Below, piece by piece: positions 42,641 to 51,792 of a stretch of DNA of 64,000 nucleotides. The translations under genes were made by a program, and so were the position numbers. Under the pieces are notes generated by a model. It had not been told where the DNA came from, did no database searches, and worked only from the letters and a program-made list of their open reading frames with translations. Each line of letters opens with the position of its first letter. Within the stretch, counting starts at the first letter, position 1. Source of the DNA: Halalkalicoccus sp. NIPERK01. Its GTDB lineage: Archaea; Halobacteriota; Halobacteria; Halobacteriales; Halalkalicoccaceae. Location: contig NZ_JASVVV010000002.1 of NCBI RefSeq assembly GCF_030287405.1, positions 248,001-312,000 on the forward strand. The letters run 5' to 3'.

Positions 42641-42843
42641 AGGTGAGACTGGAGTCGCGGGCGCGTCGCCACGCCGGAGGTGCCCCGGTCAGCGACCCGG
42701 TCGCTCGCAACGAGCGGTCGGTTCCGACGTGGCATTGGAGACATCGTGAGTGGACGCGATACTGCTATACCAGTGGTGATACCGGTCTGGAACCCCGGAC
42801 AGCGCCGAGGAAAACCCGCTTGTTCGACGGTATGACGCCGGGA

Positions 42844-42867
42844 TTATAAAATCCCTTCGGCCGAAGG
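42844..42867 (+). promoter_or_regulatory. TATA box with operator-like palindrome
   Basis: TTATAAA (42844-42850) lies 24-30 bases before the ATG at 42874. Between them is a perfect 14-base palindrome, CCTTCGGCCGAAGG (42854-42867), well placed for a repressor. Confidence 0.5.
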
Positions 42868-42873
42868 CACACC

Positions 42874-43365
42874 ATGAAGCTCTCACCGACCGTCGTCACC
42901 GAGCAGTTCGACTGGATCCACGGCCGTCACTCGACCGTCGTCCCGCTGGTGAACTCGGTTCGCGGGGGCCTCGGGGACGCCTTCGGGGTCGACGTCGATC
43001 CGATCTCGGCCGCGGGGTACCACGACGCGATCGACGCGGTGGGCACGGAGGGCGACCTCGCGGTCAACGTCGCCGCGCTCGTGGCGGTCCTCCGCGACCT
43101 CGACGTCGAGGGCGACTACCCGGGGTTCGTCGTCGACGAACTCCTCGGCCGGGAACTCGCCGCGATGATCGCCGGCAACCAGCCCCTCCGGGTCCTCGCG
43201 GAGGCGACCTTCCACTACGCGGACGTCCACCACCACACCGGAGAGCGCGCCGGCGCGGACGACCTCGACGCGGCACTCGCCGCCGGTGTACAGACTCGAC
43301 TGCCAGGTTGGGGGTGGACCGAGGCGGACAGCCCGTTCGATGTCGAGCCGTCGTCACGTCAGTAA
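42874..43365 (+). CDS. Hypothetical haloarchaeal protein behind an operator-like promoter
   Basis: A 163-residue soluble protein (MKLSPTVVTEQFDWIHGRHSTVVPLVNSV). Predicted helices carry VDELLGRELAAMIAGNQPLRVLAEATFHYADVHHHTGE, whose His-rich stretch (FHYADVHHH) could bind metal. A Trp-containing tail (LPGWGWTEAD) follows. The family was not recognised. The strong TATA box and the 14-base palindrome suggest specific regulation. It is divergent from aCPSF1. Confidence 0.7.
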   Translation: MKLSPTVVTEQFDWIHGRHSTVVPLVNSVRGGLGDAFGVDVDPISAAGYHDAIDAVGTEGDLAVNVAALVAVLRDLDVEGDYPGFVVDELLGRELAAMIAGNQPLRVLAEATFHYADVHHHTGERAGADDLDAALAAGVQTRLPGWGWTEADSPFDVEPSSRQ

Positions 43366-43641
43366 TCGCCGACGTCGAGACGAGCGGTAACGTGTTGGCG
43401 TAGTGTCCGACTCGGTCGAATCGTTCCGATTCCAGTCTGAATTCCGAATCGAGAAAACCCCCCGACGGGACGGCCGGAAAACCGAACCGGTTGCGCGCTC
43501 TGAACATGCGGTCGAACCGTCCGGTGTGACGTACCTGCCAACGCGTCTTCCAGTTCGGACTGAACGACCCAGAGACGAACTACAACGTCTCATACACGAA
43601 CTATTTTCTTGGGCAGAATTATAGACCAATAGATACTTTTT

Positions 43642-44667
43642 GTGAACCGGCGCTCTCCAGGTGTGCGCCGAACTGACCACAACGTAACCGACGTATCACG
43701 ACGGACCGTCATCCGGGCCGGAACGGCAGGCCTCCTCGCGTTCGGGGGGGTCGGCACCGCCGCTGCCGACGGAGAAGACGAGGAAGCGGGCGACGGGGAG
43801 GAACCGACCGCGGACGTCAGCTTCCCGGATCAGACGGTTGCCAACAACGAGGACGGGCCGACCGTGACGGTCGACCGCCTCGAGATGAACGAGGGCGGCT
43901 ATCAGTCGATCCACCAGTACAGCCGCTTCCAGTTCGCCGAGGGGGAGGACCCCGACGACTACGACGTCCCGGTCCCCGACGAACTGGACAACCCGATCTG
44001 TGAGTCGCTGATCGGCATCACGGAGTACCTCGAACCCGGCGCCTACGAGGACCTCGAAGTGCCGCTGTTCCGGTCGGACTCGCCCGCCGTGGAACTCGGG
44101 GCGGCCGAGGTGGGACCGCTCGACGAGAGCCAGGTCATGATTGCCATCCCGCACCACAACACGACCGACGAGGACACGTTCAACTGTCCCGACGACCCCT
44201 CGACGCCGGACCTGTTCGAGTCGCCCGAGGACGTGGACGGCGCGTTCCAGAACGGCAGCCAGGACGTCGAGGACATCGGCGTCTCCCACGACCTCGCGAC
44301 GGTGCTCGTCGAGACCGACGACGAGGACCAGAAGGAGGTCGCCGAGCGACAGAAGGAGTTGATCAGGGAGGGCGTCCTCGTCCCACAGCCGATCGGCCCC
44401 GATGGCGAGGACGAGGAGGATGCAGAAGAGGAGAACGAGGACGAAGAGCAGGAGGACGGGGGCGATGAGAACGGAAACGAGGAGGAACAGGACGGCGAGG
44501 ACGGCAAAAAGGAGGACGAGGAGAAGAGCGAGGACGAAAACGAGCGAGAGGACGAAGACGAGAAGGACGATGACGAAGAGGACGGGGACGACAGCGGCGA
44601 AAACGACGAGGATCGGACGGACGACCGGGAAAAAGACGGGAAAGACGAGAGGGACGACGACGACTGA
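43642..44667 (+). CDS. Tat-exported DUF7282-like protein with a long acidic tail
   Basis: A 341-residue protein starting at GTG. The N-terminus carries a twin-arginine signal (SRRTVIRAGTAGLLAFGG) with cleavage near AAA-DG. The globular part at about 50-220 shows a DUF7282-like pattern: TVTVDRLEMNEGGYQSIHQ, ITEYLEPGAYEDLEVPL and ESQVMIAIPHHNTTDEDTFNC. The last 90 residues are almost all Glu/Asp with Lys, Arg, Gly and Asn. GAATTATAG at 43616-43624 is at TATA distance from the GTG, supporting a leaderless start. A surface or periwall role is likely; the exact function is unknown. Confidence 0.78.
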   Translation: MNRRSPGVRRTDHNVTDVSRRTVIRAGTAGLLAFGGVGTAAADGEDEEAGDGEEPTADVSFPDQTVANNEDGPTVTVDRLEMNEGGYQSIHQYSRFQFAEGEDPDDYDVPVPDELDNPICESLIGITEYLEPGAYEDLEVPLFRSDSPAVELGAAEVGPLDESQVMIAIPHHNTTDEDTFNCPDDPSTPDLFESPEDVDGAFQNGSQDVEDIGVSHDLATVLVETDDEDQKEVAERQKELIREGVLVPQPIGPDGEDEEDAEEENEDEEQEDGGDENGNEEEQDGEDGKKEDEEKSEDENEREDEDEKDDDEEDGDDSGENDEDRTDDREKDGKDERDDDD

Positions 44668-44668
44668 T

Positions 44669-44744
44669 ACCGTCGGCTGTACGTCGTTACGGATCCTCAC
44701 CGCTACGGAGTGGGGAGGATCGTCACACGGTTACAGCCGACAGT
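44669..44744. repeat. Inverted-repeat element B after the DUF7282-like gene
   Basis: ACCGTCGGCTGTA (44669-44681) and TACAGCCGACAGT (44732-44744) pair in 12 of 13 positions. A nested stem, GATCCTC (44692-44698) with GAGGATC (44715-44721), lies inside. The element starts 1 base after the stop. Confidence 0.75.
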
Positions 44745-44844
44745 ATGAGCCCGCACGCGCCCCTCCACGCGTGACGGAGCGATCGCCCCGCTGGCGCGGC
44801 CCGTAGCGAGGGGTTGAAACCCGTCGGGGGTGTAGCGCCGGACG

Positions 44845-45054
44845 ATGCGGAGGCTCCATGCGCTCGCGGTCGCGGGTGTCGTCGGCGTCCTCGCCCTGTC
44901 GGCGGCGATCCCCACGCTCGACCCGCGGGTGCCGTTCCCGCTGGTCGCCCTCTACAACCTCTGGTTGCTCGCGACCGTCGCGGTCCTCGTCGCGACGGTG
45001 ATCCTCCTCTTCGTCCGGTTTTTTTCGCTGATCACGGGGGGACGGAGGAGATAG
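44845..45054 (+). CDS. Two-span small membrane protein
   Basis: A 69-residue protein. Span 1 is at about residues 5-25 (LHALAVAGVVGVLALSAAI), span 2 at about 36-60 (YNLWLLATVAVLVATVILLFV), and the basic end is ITGGRRR. Both termini are probably cytoplasmic (inference). It lies between inverted-repeat element B and proS. No family was recognised, but the sequence looks like a real haloarchaeal membrane micro-protein rather than a chance frame, because of its hydrophobic periodicity and charge distribution. Confidence 0.65.
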   Translation: MRRLHALAVAGVVGVLALSAAIPTLDPRVPFPLVALYNLWLLATVAVLVATVILLFVRFFSLITGGRRR

Positions 45055-45213
45055 ACGGAGGACGTTCGACACCCCGTCCACACCCGACACGCCGAGCATA
45101 CGCGTGATGCCCGGCCGCAAACGGGCGGAGATGGATCGGGAGGCCGGACGGGGAACGAACGGTTCGGATCCGAATACCGCGGGTTTAAGCGAACCGTCGG
45201 GTACCAACGAAGT

Positions 45214-46671
45214 ATGAGCAACGGTGAGCAGGAACTCGGCATCACCGAATCGAAAGAACACAGCCCCGGCGAGTGGTACGCCGAGGTCGTTCGCAAGGCG
45301 AAACTCGCCGATTACGCGCCGATGAGCGGCTTCATCGTCACCCGACCGCGGGGGTACGCGCTCTGGGAGGCGATCCAGTCCAACCTCGACGGCCGGTTCA
45401 AGGAGACGGGAGTGCAGAACGCGTACTTTCCCCTCTTTATCCCCGAGAGCTACCTCGAACGCGAGAAGGACGTCGTCGAGGGGTTCGACCCCGAGGTGGC
45501 GTGGGTCACGCAGGGGGGCCACGAGGAACTCGAGGAGCGCCTCGCCGTGCGCCCGACCAGCGAGTCGATCATCGCGCCGTTCCTGAGCCAGTGGGTCCGC
45601 AGCCACCGCGACTTACCCCTCAGAGTGAACCAGTGGTGTTCCGTGGTTCGGTGGGAGGCCACCGAGACCAAGCCCTTCTTCCGGACCAAGGAGTTCCTCT
45701 GGCAGGAGGGCCACACCGCCCACCGGGACCGCGAGGACGCCTGGGACGAGACGATGCTTCGGCTGGAGCAGTACGAGACGGTCTACGAGGAGGTGCTCGC
45801 CATCCCGGTGATGCGGGGACGAAAACCCGAACACGACAAGTTTCCCGGCGCCGATACCACTACCACTGTCGAGGCGCTCATGCCCGACGGCAAGTCGGTA
45901 CAGGGTGCGACCTCCCACCACCTCGGCCGGTCGTTCGCCGAGGCGTTCGACATCACCTACGTCGACGAAGAGGAGGAGGAACGGGTCGCCCACACCACCT
46001 CGTGGGGGCTCTCGTGGCGCGCGCTCGGCGCGCTGATCATGACCCACTCGGACGACCAGGGGCTCGTCCTTCCCCCGACGGTCGCGCCCGAACAGGTCGT
46101 GGTCGTCCCGATCTGGCAGGAGGAGAACCGCGAGGAGGTCCTGGAGTACGGCGAGGGGATCGCCGCCGACCTCGAGGAGGCGGGACTCAGGGTGGAGTTC
46201 GACGACCGCGACGAGCGCAACCCCGGCTTCAAGTTCAACGAGTGGGAGCTCCTGGGAACGCCCCTCAGACTGGAGATCGGCCCGAACGAGGTCGAGGACG
46301 GGGAAGTGACGGCGGTCCACCGACCGGACGGCGAGAAGACGGTCGAGGGACGCCAGGGGATCGTCGAGACGGTGGAGGAACACCTCGACACCGTCTACGC
46401 GAAACTGTACGCGGCCGCCGAGGAGACCTTAGAGGAGAACGTCCGGGACGCCGGGAGTCGCGAGGAGATCCTCGGGACGATCGGCCGTTTTGGAGGGTAC
46501 GTCCGCGCGCCGTGGTGCGGCGAGGAGGCCTGCGAGACGGCGATCAAAGAGGAGATCGCCGCCGAGATCGTGATGGTCCCGCTGGAGAAGGCGTCGGACG
46601 ACGCGGGCGACGAATGTGCGGTCTGTGGCGAGAAAGCCGTCGAAACGGCCTACTTCGCGAAGTCGTACTGA
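45214..46671 (+). CDS. proS: Prolyl-tRNA synthetase (archaeal/eukaryotic type)
   Basis: A 485-residue class II synthetase charging tRNA-Pro. Motif 2 is in NQWCSVVRWEATETKPFFRTKEFLWQEGH, and the proline-specific TSESIIAPFLSQWVRS and motif 3 region SWRALGALIMTHSDDQGL are visible. The C-terminal zinc/anticodon extension ends CAVCGEKAVETAYFAKSY, with the terminal Tyr typical of this type. There is no editing domain, as expected. The ATG at 45214 lies behind GTTTAAGC at TATA distance. Inverted-repeat element C starts 1 base after the stop. Confidence 0.97.
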   Translation: MSNGEQELGITESKEHSPGEWYAEVVRKAKLADYAPMSGFIVTRPRGYALWEAIQSNLDGRFKETGVQNAYFPLFIPESYLEREKDVVEGFDPEVAWVTQGGHEELEERLAVRPTSESIIAPFLSQWVRSHRDLPLRVNQWCSVVRWEATETKPFFRTKEFLWQEGHTAHRDREDAWDETMLRLEQYETVYEEVLAIPVMRGRKPEHDKFPGADTTTTVEALMPDGKSVQGATSHHLGRSFAEAFDITYVDEEEEERVAHTTSWGLSWRALGALIMTHSDDQGLVLPPTVAPEQVVVVPIWQEENREEVLEYGEGIAADLEEAGLRVEFDDRDERNPGFKFNEWELLGTPLRLEIGPNEVEDGEVTAVHRPDGEKTVEGRQGIVETVEEHLDTVYAKLYAAAEETLEENVRDAGSREEILGTIGRFGGYVRAPWCGEEACETAIKEEIAAEIVMVPLEKASDDAGDECAVCGEKAVETAYFAKSY

Positions 46672-46672
46672 T

Positions 46673-46772
46673 ACCGTCGGTCATACCGACATCGACCGCT
46701 GGCAGGGCGGAATCACTCGCACTGTGCCCCGTCACAGGGGCACGCGCCGTTGAATATTCCATGACCGACCGT
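46673..46772. repeat. Inverted-repeat element C after proS
   Basis: ACCGTCGGTCAT (46673-46684) and ATGACCGACCGT (46761-46772) pair in 11 of 12 positions. A perfect inner stem, GTGCCCC (46724-46730) with GGGGCAC (46737-46743), sits inside. The core shares blocks with element D at 58482. Confidence 0.8.
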
Positions 46773-47163
46773 ATGAACGCCGCGGCGTCCCGTCGGATCG
46801 AACCCCGGGTTATACGACATACTATCACATAAAGAGCGACACGATCGAGGACGCCGCCGATCGCGCCCGACGCGCCGGGATCGGCGCGGCGAGCGACGGG
46901 GACCGAAGCGGTGAGCGACGGGGACCGAAGCGGTGAGCGACGGGGACCGAAGCGGTGAGCGACGGGGACCGAAGCGGTGAGAGCGATGAACGCCCGATTG
47001 TTGGGATGAAACACCACGAAATCGATCGAAATTCCCGCCGATGGCGAACGAATGTTAATACGTCCCGGTTGTTCATGAGTGACATAAGGATCATAATATG
47101 ACATTAACACACCCTTAGTCCTTCAGGGGTACGTTGATAAGGGAGAGAGACGCCCGTGGCTGT
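46773..47163. other. Gene-free stretch between element C and gltB
   Basis: About 390 bases without a credible gene. It contains a possible TATA (GTTATAC near 46810) with no frame behind it, four tandem 22-base repeats at 46891-46978, and then AT-rich DNA. The stretch ends with the gltB promoter, whose TATA-like GTTGATAA is at 47133-47140, 24-31 bases before the gltB ATG. Confidence 0.7.
46891..46978. repeat. Four perfect tandem copies of a 22-base unit
   Basis: The unit starts GAGCGACGGGG and is repeated identically at 46891, 46913, 46935 and 46957, followed by a partial GAGAGCGA. The period is not a multiple of three, so it does not encode a repeat protein. Confidence 0.9.
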
Positions 47164-50100
47164 ATGACCAACCACGCTAGCGGGACGACTACCCAACGAG
47201 GGCTTGCGGACCCGACCGACGAGCGATCGAACTGCGGGGTCGGCGTCGTGATGGACCTCGACGGGGGGGCGAGCAACGGGGTCGTACGCGAGGGGCTCGA
47301 ACTGCTCACCAACCTCGAACACCGGGGGACCACGGGTGCGGAGGAGAACACCGGCGACGGGGCGGGCGTGTTGCTCCAGCGCCCCGACGGATTCTTCGAG
47401 GGCGTTCTCGACTGCGACCTGCCCGAGACCTACGCGGTCGGCTCGCTGTTCTTCCCGCAGGAACCCGACGCCCGCGAGGCGCTGCAGGATCTGGTAGTAG
47501 AGACGCTCGCAGAACACGATCTGGAGGTGTTCGCGTGGCGGGACGTCCCGACGGACAACGGCGAGATCGGCCGGACGGCGCTGGATTCCGAACCCGACGT
47601 CCGGCAGTGTTTCGTCGAACCACGAGGCCTCTCGACCGGGGAGTTCGACCGCGCGCTCTACGTCGGGCGACGGGCGCTGGAAAACCGGGTCAAAGAGGCG
47701 GCAAACGAGGAGTGGAGCCGGTTCTACGTCTGCTCGCTGGACCGCAAAACGGTCGTCTACAAGGGGCTGTTGAAGGGCGAGCAGGTCCCCGCCTACTACC
47801 CCGACCTGACGGACGAGCGGGTGAAATCCACCTTCGTGATGGTCCACGAACGGTTCTCGACGAACACGCTGGGCGCGTGGCACCTCGCACACCCCTACCG
47901 GAACGTCATCCACAACGGCGAGATCAACACGATCCAGGGCAACATCAACTGGATGCGCGCCCGCGAGACGGATATCGCACACGCCGAGTTGGACACCGAG
48001 ACGATCAAGCCGATCATCGACGACCTCGAACAGTCCGACACCGCGAGCGTGGACAACGCGCTGGAACTCCTGTTGCAGGGCGGCCGGGACCTGCCCCACG
48101 CGCTGCGAATGCTCATTCCAGAGGCGTGGCGCGACGAGGCCAACGACCTCCCCGAGGACCGAAAGGCGTGGTACGACTTTCACGCCAATCTGATCGAGCC
48201 GTGGGACGGCCCCGCGCTGGTCGCGGCGACGGACGGCGACCGGGTCGGCGCGGTGCTCGACCGCAACGGCTTCCGGCCGTGTCGCTACGACATCACTACT
48301 GATAACACGCTGATCATGGCGAGCGAGGCCGGCGCGGTCGACAAGGATCCGAGCGAGATCGAGGAACGCGGTCGGCTCCAGCCCGGCCAGCTGTTCCTCG
48401 CGGATCCAGAGGAGGGACGGGTCATCCCCGACGCGGAGGTCTTCGACGGGTTGATCGACGAGAAGTACGGCGAGTGGGTCACCGAGAACCAGGTGAACGT
48501 CAACGACCTCGCCGACGACCTGACGAACCAGGGCTCGACCGACGAACGGCCCCGTCCGGACGACCTCTCGCTCGCAGAACTCGACGACGACCTGCGGAGC
48601 CTGCAGGCCGCCTTCGGCTACACCCACGACGAACTCGACAACCTGCTCGAACCGATGGCGAAGCGGGGCAAGGACCCCATCGGGTCGATGGGCGACGACA
48701 CCCCCCTGTCGGTCCTCTCCGATTTCAATCGGCCGCTGTTCTCGTACTTCAAGCAGCTGTTCGCGCAGGTGACGAACCCGCCGCTGGATTACATCCGCGA
48801 GGAGCTGGTCACCTCGATGGAGAGCCGGCTGGGCTTCCAGCGCAACCTCCTCGACGAGTCGCCCGAACACGCCCGCCAGCTCGTGGCGGACTCGCCGATC
48901 CTCTCGGACCGCCAGACCGCCGAGGTCAAGGCCCTCGACCGCGACGGGCTCTCCTCGAGCGTGGTCGACATCACATACGACCCCGAGACGGACTTAGAGA
49001 GCGCGGTCGAGAGGGTACGAGGAGAAGCCGTCGAGGCGATCGAAGCCGGTGCGGAGATAATCGTGCTCTCGGATCGGTCGACGGGTCCCGACCGGGTGGC
49101 GATCCCGAGCCTCTTGACGACCGGCGCGGTCCATCACCACCTCGTGCGAAACGGGCTTCGCAACCACGCCGGCCTCGTCGTCGAATCGGCCGATCCCCGT
49201 ACCGTACATCAGGTCGCGACGCTCGTGGGCTACGGCGCGGGCGCAGTCAACCCCTACCTCGCCTACCGGACCATCTCCGACCTCGTCGCGGGGCCGGACG
49301 GCGCGAACGAGGCCGACGCGATCGCGGGCTACATCGGCGCCCTAGAGGACGGCCTGCTGAAGGTGATGTCGAAGATGGGGATCTCAACGGTCGAGAGCTA
49401 CCAGGGCGCTCAGATCTTCGAGGCGGTCGGGTTGGACTCCGATTTCGTCGCCGAGTACTTCGAGGGAACCGAGGCGCGCACGGAGGGGATCGGCATCGAG
49501 GAGATCGAGGAGGACCTGCTCGCACGCCACGCGGTGGGCTTCGGCGACGATCCCGACATCGAGCGCCAGGGCGAGTTCGAGAACAGATCAGGAGGAATTC
49601 ACCACCAGTGGAACCCCGAGACGGTGGGAATCCTCCAGCAGGCGGTGCGGGCGGGCGACTACGAGCGGTACCGGGAGTTCGCCGAACTCATCAACGACCA
49701 GGGCGAGGAGCTCCAGACGCTGCGCGGGCTACTCGAGTTCGACTCCGAAGGGAGGGAGTCGATCCCGATCGAGGAGGTCGAACCCGTTGAGGAGATCGTC
49801 AAACGGTTCTCGACGGCGGCGATGAGCCTCGGGAGCCTTTCCCCCGAAGCCCACGAGAACAACTCGATCGCGATGAACCGCATCGGCGGGAAGTCCAACA
49901 CCGGCGAGGGCGGCGAACCGCCGGAACGCTTCGGCACCGAGAGGGAGTGCAACGTCAAACAGGTCGCCTCGGGCCGGTTCGGCGTCACCAGCGAGTACCT
50001 CTCCAGCGCCGACGAGCTTCAGATCAAGATGGCCCAAGGGAGTAAACCGGGCGAGGGCGGGCACCTCCCCGGCGAGAAGGTAAACGAGATGATCGCGCAC

Positions 50101-51720
50101 GTCCGGTACGCGACCCCCGGCGTCGGCCTCATCTCGCCGCCGCCGCTGCACGACATCTACTCGATCGAGGACCTCAAACAGCTGATCCACGACCTCAAAG
50201 CGGCGAACCCCGAGGCCGACATCAACGTCAAACTCGTCTCCGAGGCCGGGATCGGCACCATCGCGGCCGGCGTCGCGAAGGCGAACGCCGACGTCGTCCA
50301 CATCTCGGGCCACTCCGGTGGGACCGGTGCGTCCCCCAGAACCTCGATCAAGCACGCCGGCCTGCCGTGGGAACTCGGGCTCGCGGAGGCCAATCAGATG
50401 CTCCACGCCACCGGCCTGCGGTCGCGGATCCGCGTCACGGCCGACGGCGGGATGAAGACCGGACGGGACGTCGCGGTCGCCGCCCTGCTCGGTGCCGAGG
50501 AGTACGTCTTCGGGACCGCCTCGCTCGTCACCTCGGGCTGCGTGATGGCCCGGCAGTGTCACAACAACACCTGTCCCGTGGGCGTCGCCACGCAAGCGAT
50601 GAAGCTGCGCGAGCGGTTCCCCGGCGAGCCCGAGCACGTCATCAACTACATGACGTTCATCGCCGAGGAGCTGCGCGAGATCATGGCCGAACTGGGCTTC
50701 GAGACGGTCGAGGAGATGATCGGGCAGGTCGAGTGTCTCAGACAGCGCGAGGACGTCACCCAGCCCAAGGCCAAGAAGCTCGACCTTTCGACCGTTCTCG
50801 CCCCGCTCGCGGGCGACGAGCACACCAAGACGAGGGAACAGACTCACGAGATCGACGAGCAGCTCGATCATACGCTGATCGAGGAGGCCGAACCCGCGCT
50901 CGCCGACGAGGAACCCGTCGCGATCGAGACCGAGATCTCGAACGTCGACCGCGCGGTCGGCGCGATGCTCTCGAACCGCGTTTCGAGAGCATACGGGGGT
51001 GAGGGGCTCGCGGACGACACGATCTCGGTCGGGCTCTCGGGCACCGCGGGCCAGAGCTTCGGGGCGTTTCTCGCGCCGGGGGTCTCGATGCACCTGACGG
51101 GCACCGCGAACGACTACGTCGGCAAGGGGCTCTCGGGCGGGAAAATCGTCGTCCGGACCCCGGAGAACGCGGGATACACCGCGGAGGAGAACATCGCGAT
51201 CGGCAACGTCGCGCTCTACGGCGCGACGAGCGGCGAACTCTACGTCAACGGCCAGGCCGGCGAGCGCTTCGGCGTCCGAAATTCGGGCGTGAAAGCGGTC
51301 GTCGAGGGCGTCGGCGACCACGGCTGTGAGTACATGACCGGCGGCGTCGTCGCCGTCCTCGGGGAGACGGGCAAGAACTTCGCCGCCGGGATGAGCGGCG
51401 GGGTCGCCTACGTGCTGGACGAACCCGGTGACTTCGCGGAGCGAGCGAACACCGGCATGGTGACGCTCTCACGCGAGCTCTCCGAGCGCGACGAACGCAT
51501 GCTCCGGCGGCTGATCGAGAACCACGCGGCCTACACCGACAGCGAGCGCGCCCAGGAGATCCTCGAGGAGTGGGACGAGTACAGAGAGCGGTTCGTCAAG
51601 GTCATGCCCGACGCCTACAACGAGGTCCTAAAGCAGGGCGCGGAGGACGTTCGAGACGCCCCGCCCGCCCGCCCGGAGGCGGTCGGCACCGTCGCGACCG
51701 GCGGCGTCAGCGCCGATTGA
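47164..51720 (+). CDS. gltB: Glutamate synthase, large subunit (ferredoxin/NADPH type)
   Basis: A 1518-residue enzyme making two glutamates from glutamine and 2-oxoglutarate. The N-terminal glutamine amidotransferase domain begins with the catalytic Cys in RSNCGVGVV (residue 24), so a 23-residue propeptide is expected to be removed. The FMN barrel (about 800-1190) carries KPGEGGHLPGEKV and the 3Fe-4S cysteines in CVMARQCHNNTCPVGVATQ. The C-terminal GXGXG helix repeats run from about 1260 to 1450 (GGKIVVR, GNVALYGATSGELYVNG). No small subunit gene is adjacent, so the electron donor is supplied from elsewhere. The ATG at 47164 is chosen over a TTG 30 bases upstream. Confidence 0.96.
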   Translation: MTNHASGTTTQRGLADPTDERSNCGVGVVMDLDGGASNGVVREGLELLTNLEHRGTTGAEENTGDGAGVLLQRPDGFFEGVLDCDLPETYAVGSLFFPQEPDAREALQDLVVETLAEHDLEVFAWRDVPTDNGEIGRTALDSEPDVRQCFVEPRGLSTGEFDRALYVGRRALENRVKEAANEEWSRFYVCSLDRKTVVYKGLLKGEQVPAYYPDLTDERVKSTFVMVHERFSTNTLGAWHLAHPYRNVIHNGEINTIQGNINWMRARETDIAHAELDTETIKPIIDDLEQSDTASVDNALELLLQGGRDLPHALRMLIPEAWRDEANDLPEDRKAWYDFHANLIEPWDGPALVAATDGDRVGAVLDRNGFRPCRYDITTDNTLIMASEAGAVDKDPSEIEERGRLQPGQLFLADPEEGRVIPDAEVFDGLIDEKYGEWVTENQVNVNDLADDLTNQGSTDERPRPDDLSLAELDDDLRSLQAAFGYTHDELDNLLEPMAKRGKDPIGSMGDDTPLSVLSDFNRPLFSYFKQLFAQVTNPPLDYIREELVTSMESRLGFQRNLLDESPEHARQLVADSPILSDRQTAEVKALDRDGLSSSVVDITYDPETDLESAVERVRGEAVEAIEAGAEIIVLSDRSTGPDRVAIPSLLTTGAVHHHLVRNGLRNHAGLVVESADPRTVHQVATLVGYGAGAVNPYLAYRTISDLVAGPDGANEADAIAGYIGALEDGLLKVMSKMGISTVESYQGAQIFEAVGLDSDFVAEYFEGTEARTEGIGIEEIEEDLLARHAVGFGDDPDIERQGEFENRSGGIHHQWNPETVGILQQAVRAGDYERYREFAELINDQGEELQTLRGLLEFDSEGRESIPIEEVEPVEEIVKRFSTAAMSLGSLSPEAHENNSIAMNRIGGKSNTGEGGEPPERFGTERECNVKQVASGRFGVTSEYLSSADELQIKMAQGSKPGEGGHLPGEKVNEMIAHVRYATPGVGLISPPPLHDIYSIEDLKQLIHDLKAANPEADINVKLVSEAGIGTIAAGVAKANADVVHISGHSGGTGASPRTSIKHAGLPWELGLAEANQMLHATGLRSRIRVTADGGMKTGRDVAVAALLGAEEYVFGTASLVTSGCVMARQCHNNTCPVGVATQAMKLRERFPGEPEHVINYMTFIAEELREIMAELGFETVEEMIGQVECLRQREDVTQPKAKKLDLSTVLAPLAGDEHTKTREQTHEIDEQLDHTLIEEAEPALADEEPVAIETEISNVDRAVGAMLSNRVSRAYGGEGLADDTISVGLSGTAGQSFGAFLAPGVSMHLTGTANDYVGKGLSGGKIVVRTPENAGYTAEENIAIGNVALYGATSGELYVNGQAGERFGVRNSGVKAVVEGVGDHGCEYMTGGVVAVLGETGKNFAAGMSGGVAYVLDEPGDFAERANTGMVTLSRELSERDERMLRRLIENHAAYTDSERAQEILEEWDEYRERFVKVMPDAYNEVLKQGAEDVRDAPPARPEAVGTVATGGVSAD

Positions 51721-51762
51721 TCGCCCACGGCCGTCGGTTCCGGCCAACGAACGACCGGAGGG

Positions 51763-51768
51763 TATAAA
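51763..51768 (+). promoter_or_regulatory. TATA box for the small membrane gene and symporter
   Basis: TATAAA lies 25-30 bases before the ATG at 51793, an ideal leaderless spacing. Confidence 0.65.
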
Positions 51769-51792
51769 TTCACGACCTGACATGGGTGGTAC

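Noticed and set aside
40781-42646. 621-residue open frame antisense to aCPSF1
   Set aside because: It mirrors the aCPSF1 gene, has no domain of its own, and is typical of GC-rich antisense frames.
46891-46978. Tandem repeats as a CRISPR array
   Set aside because: Units are contiguous with no spacers, and no cas genes are nearby.
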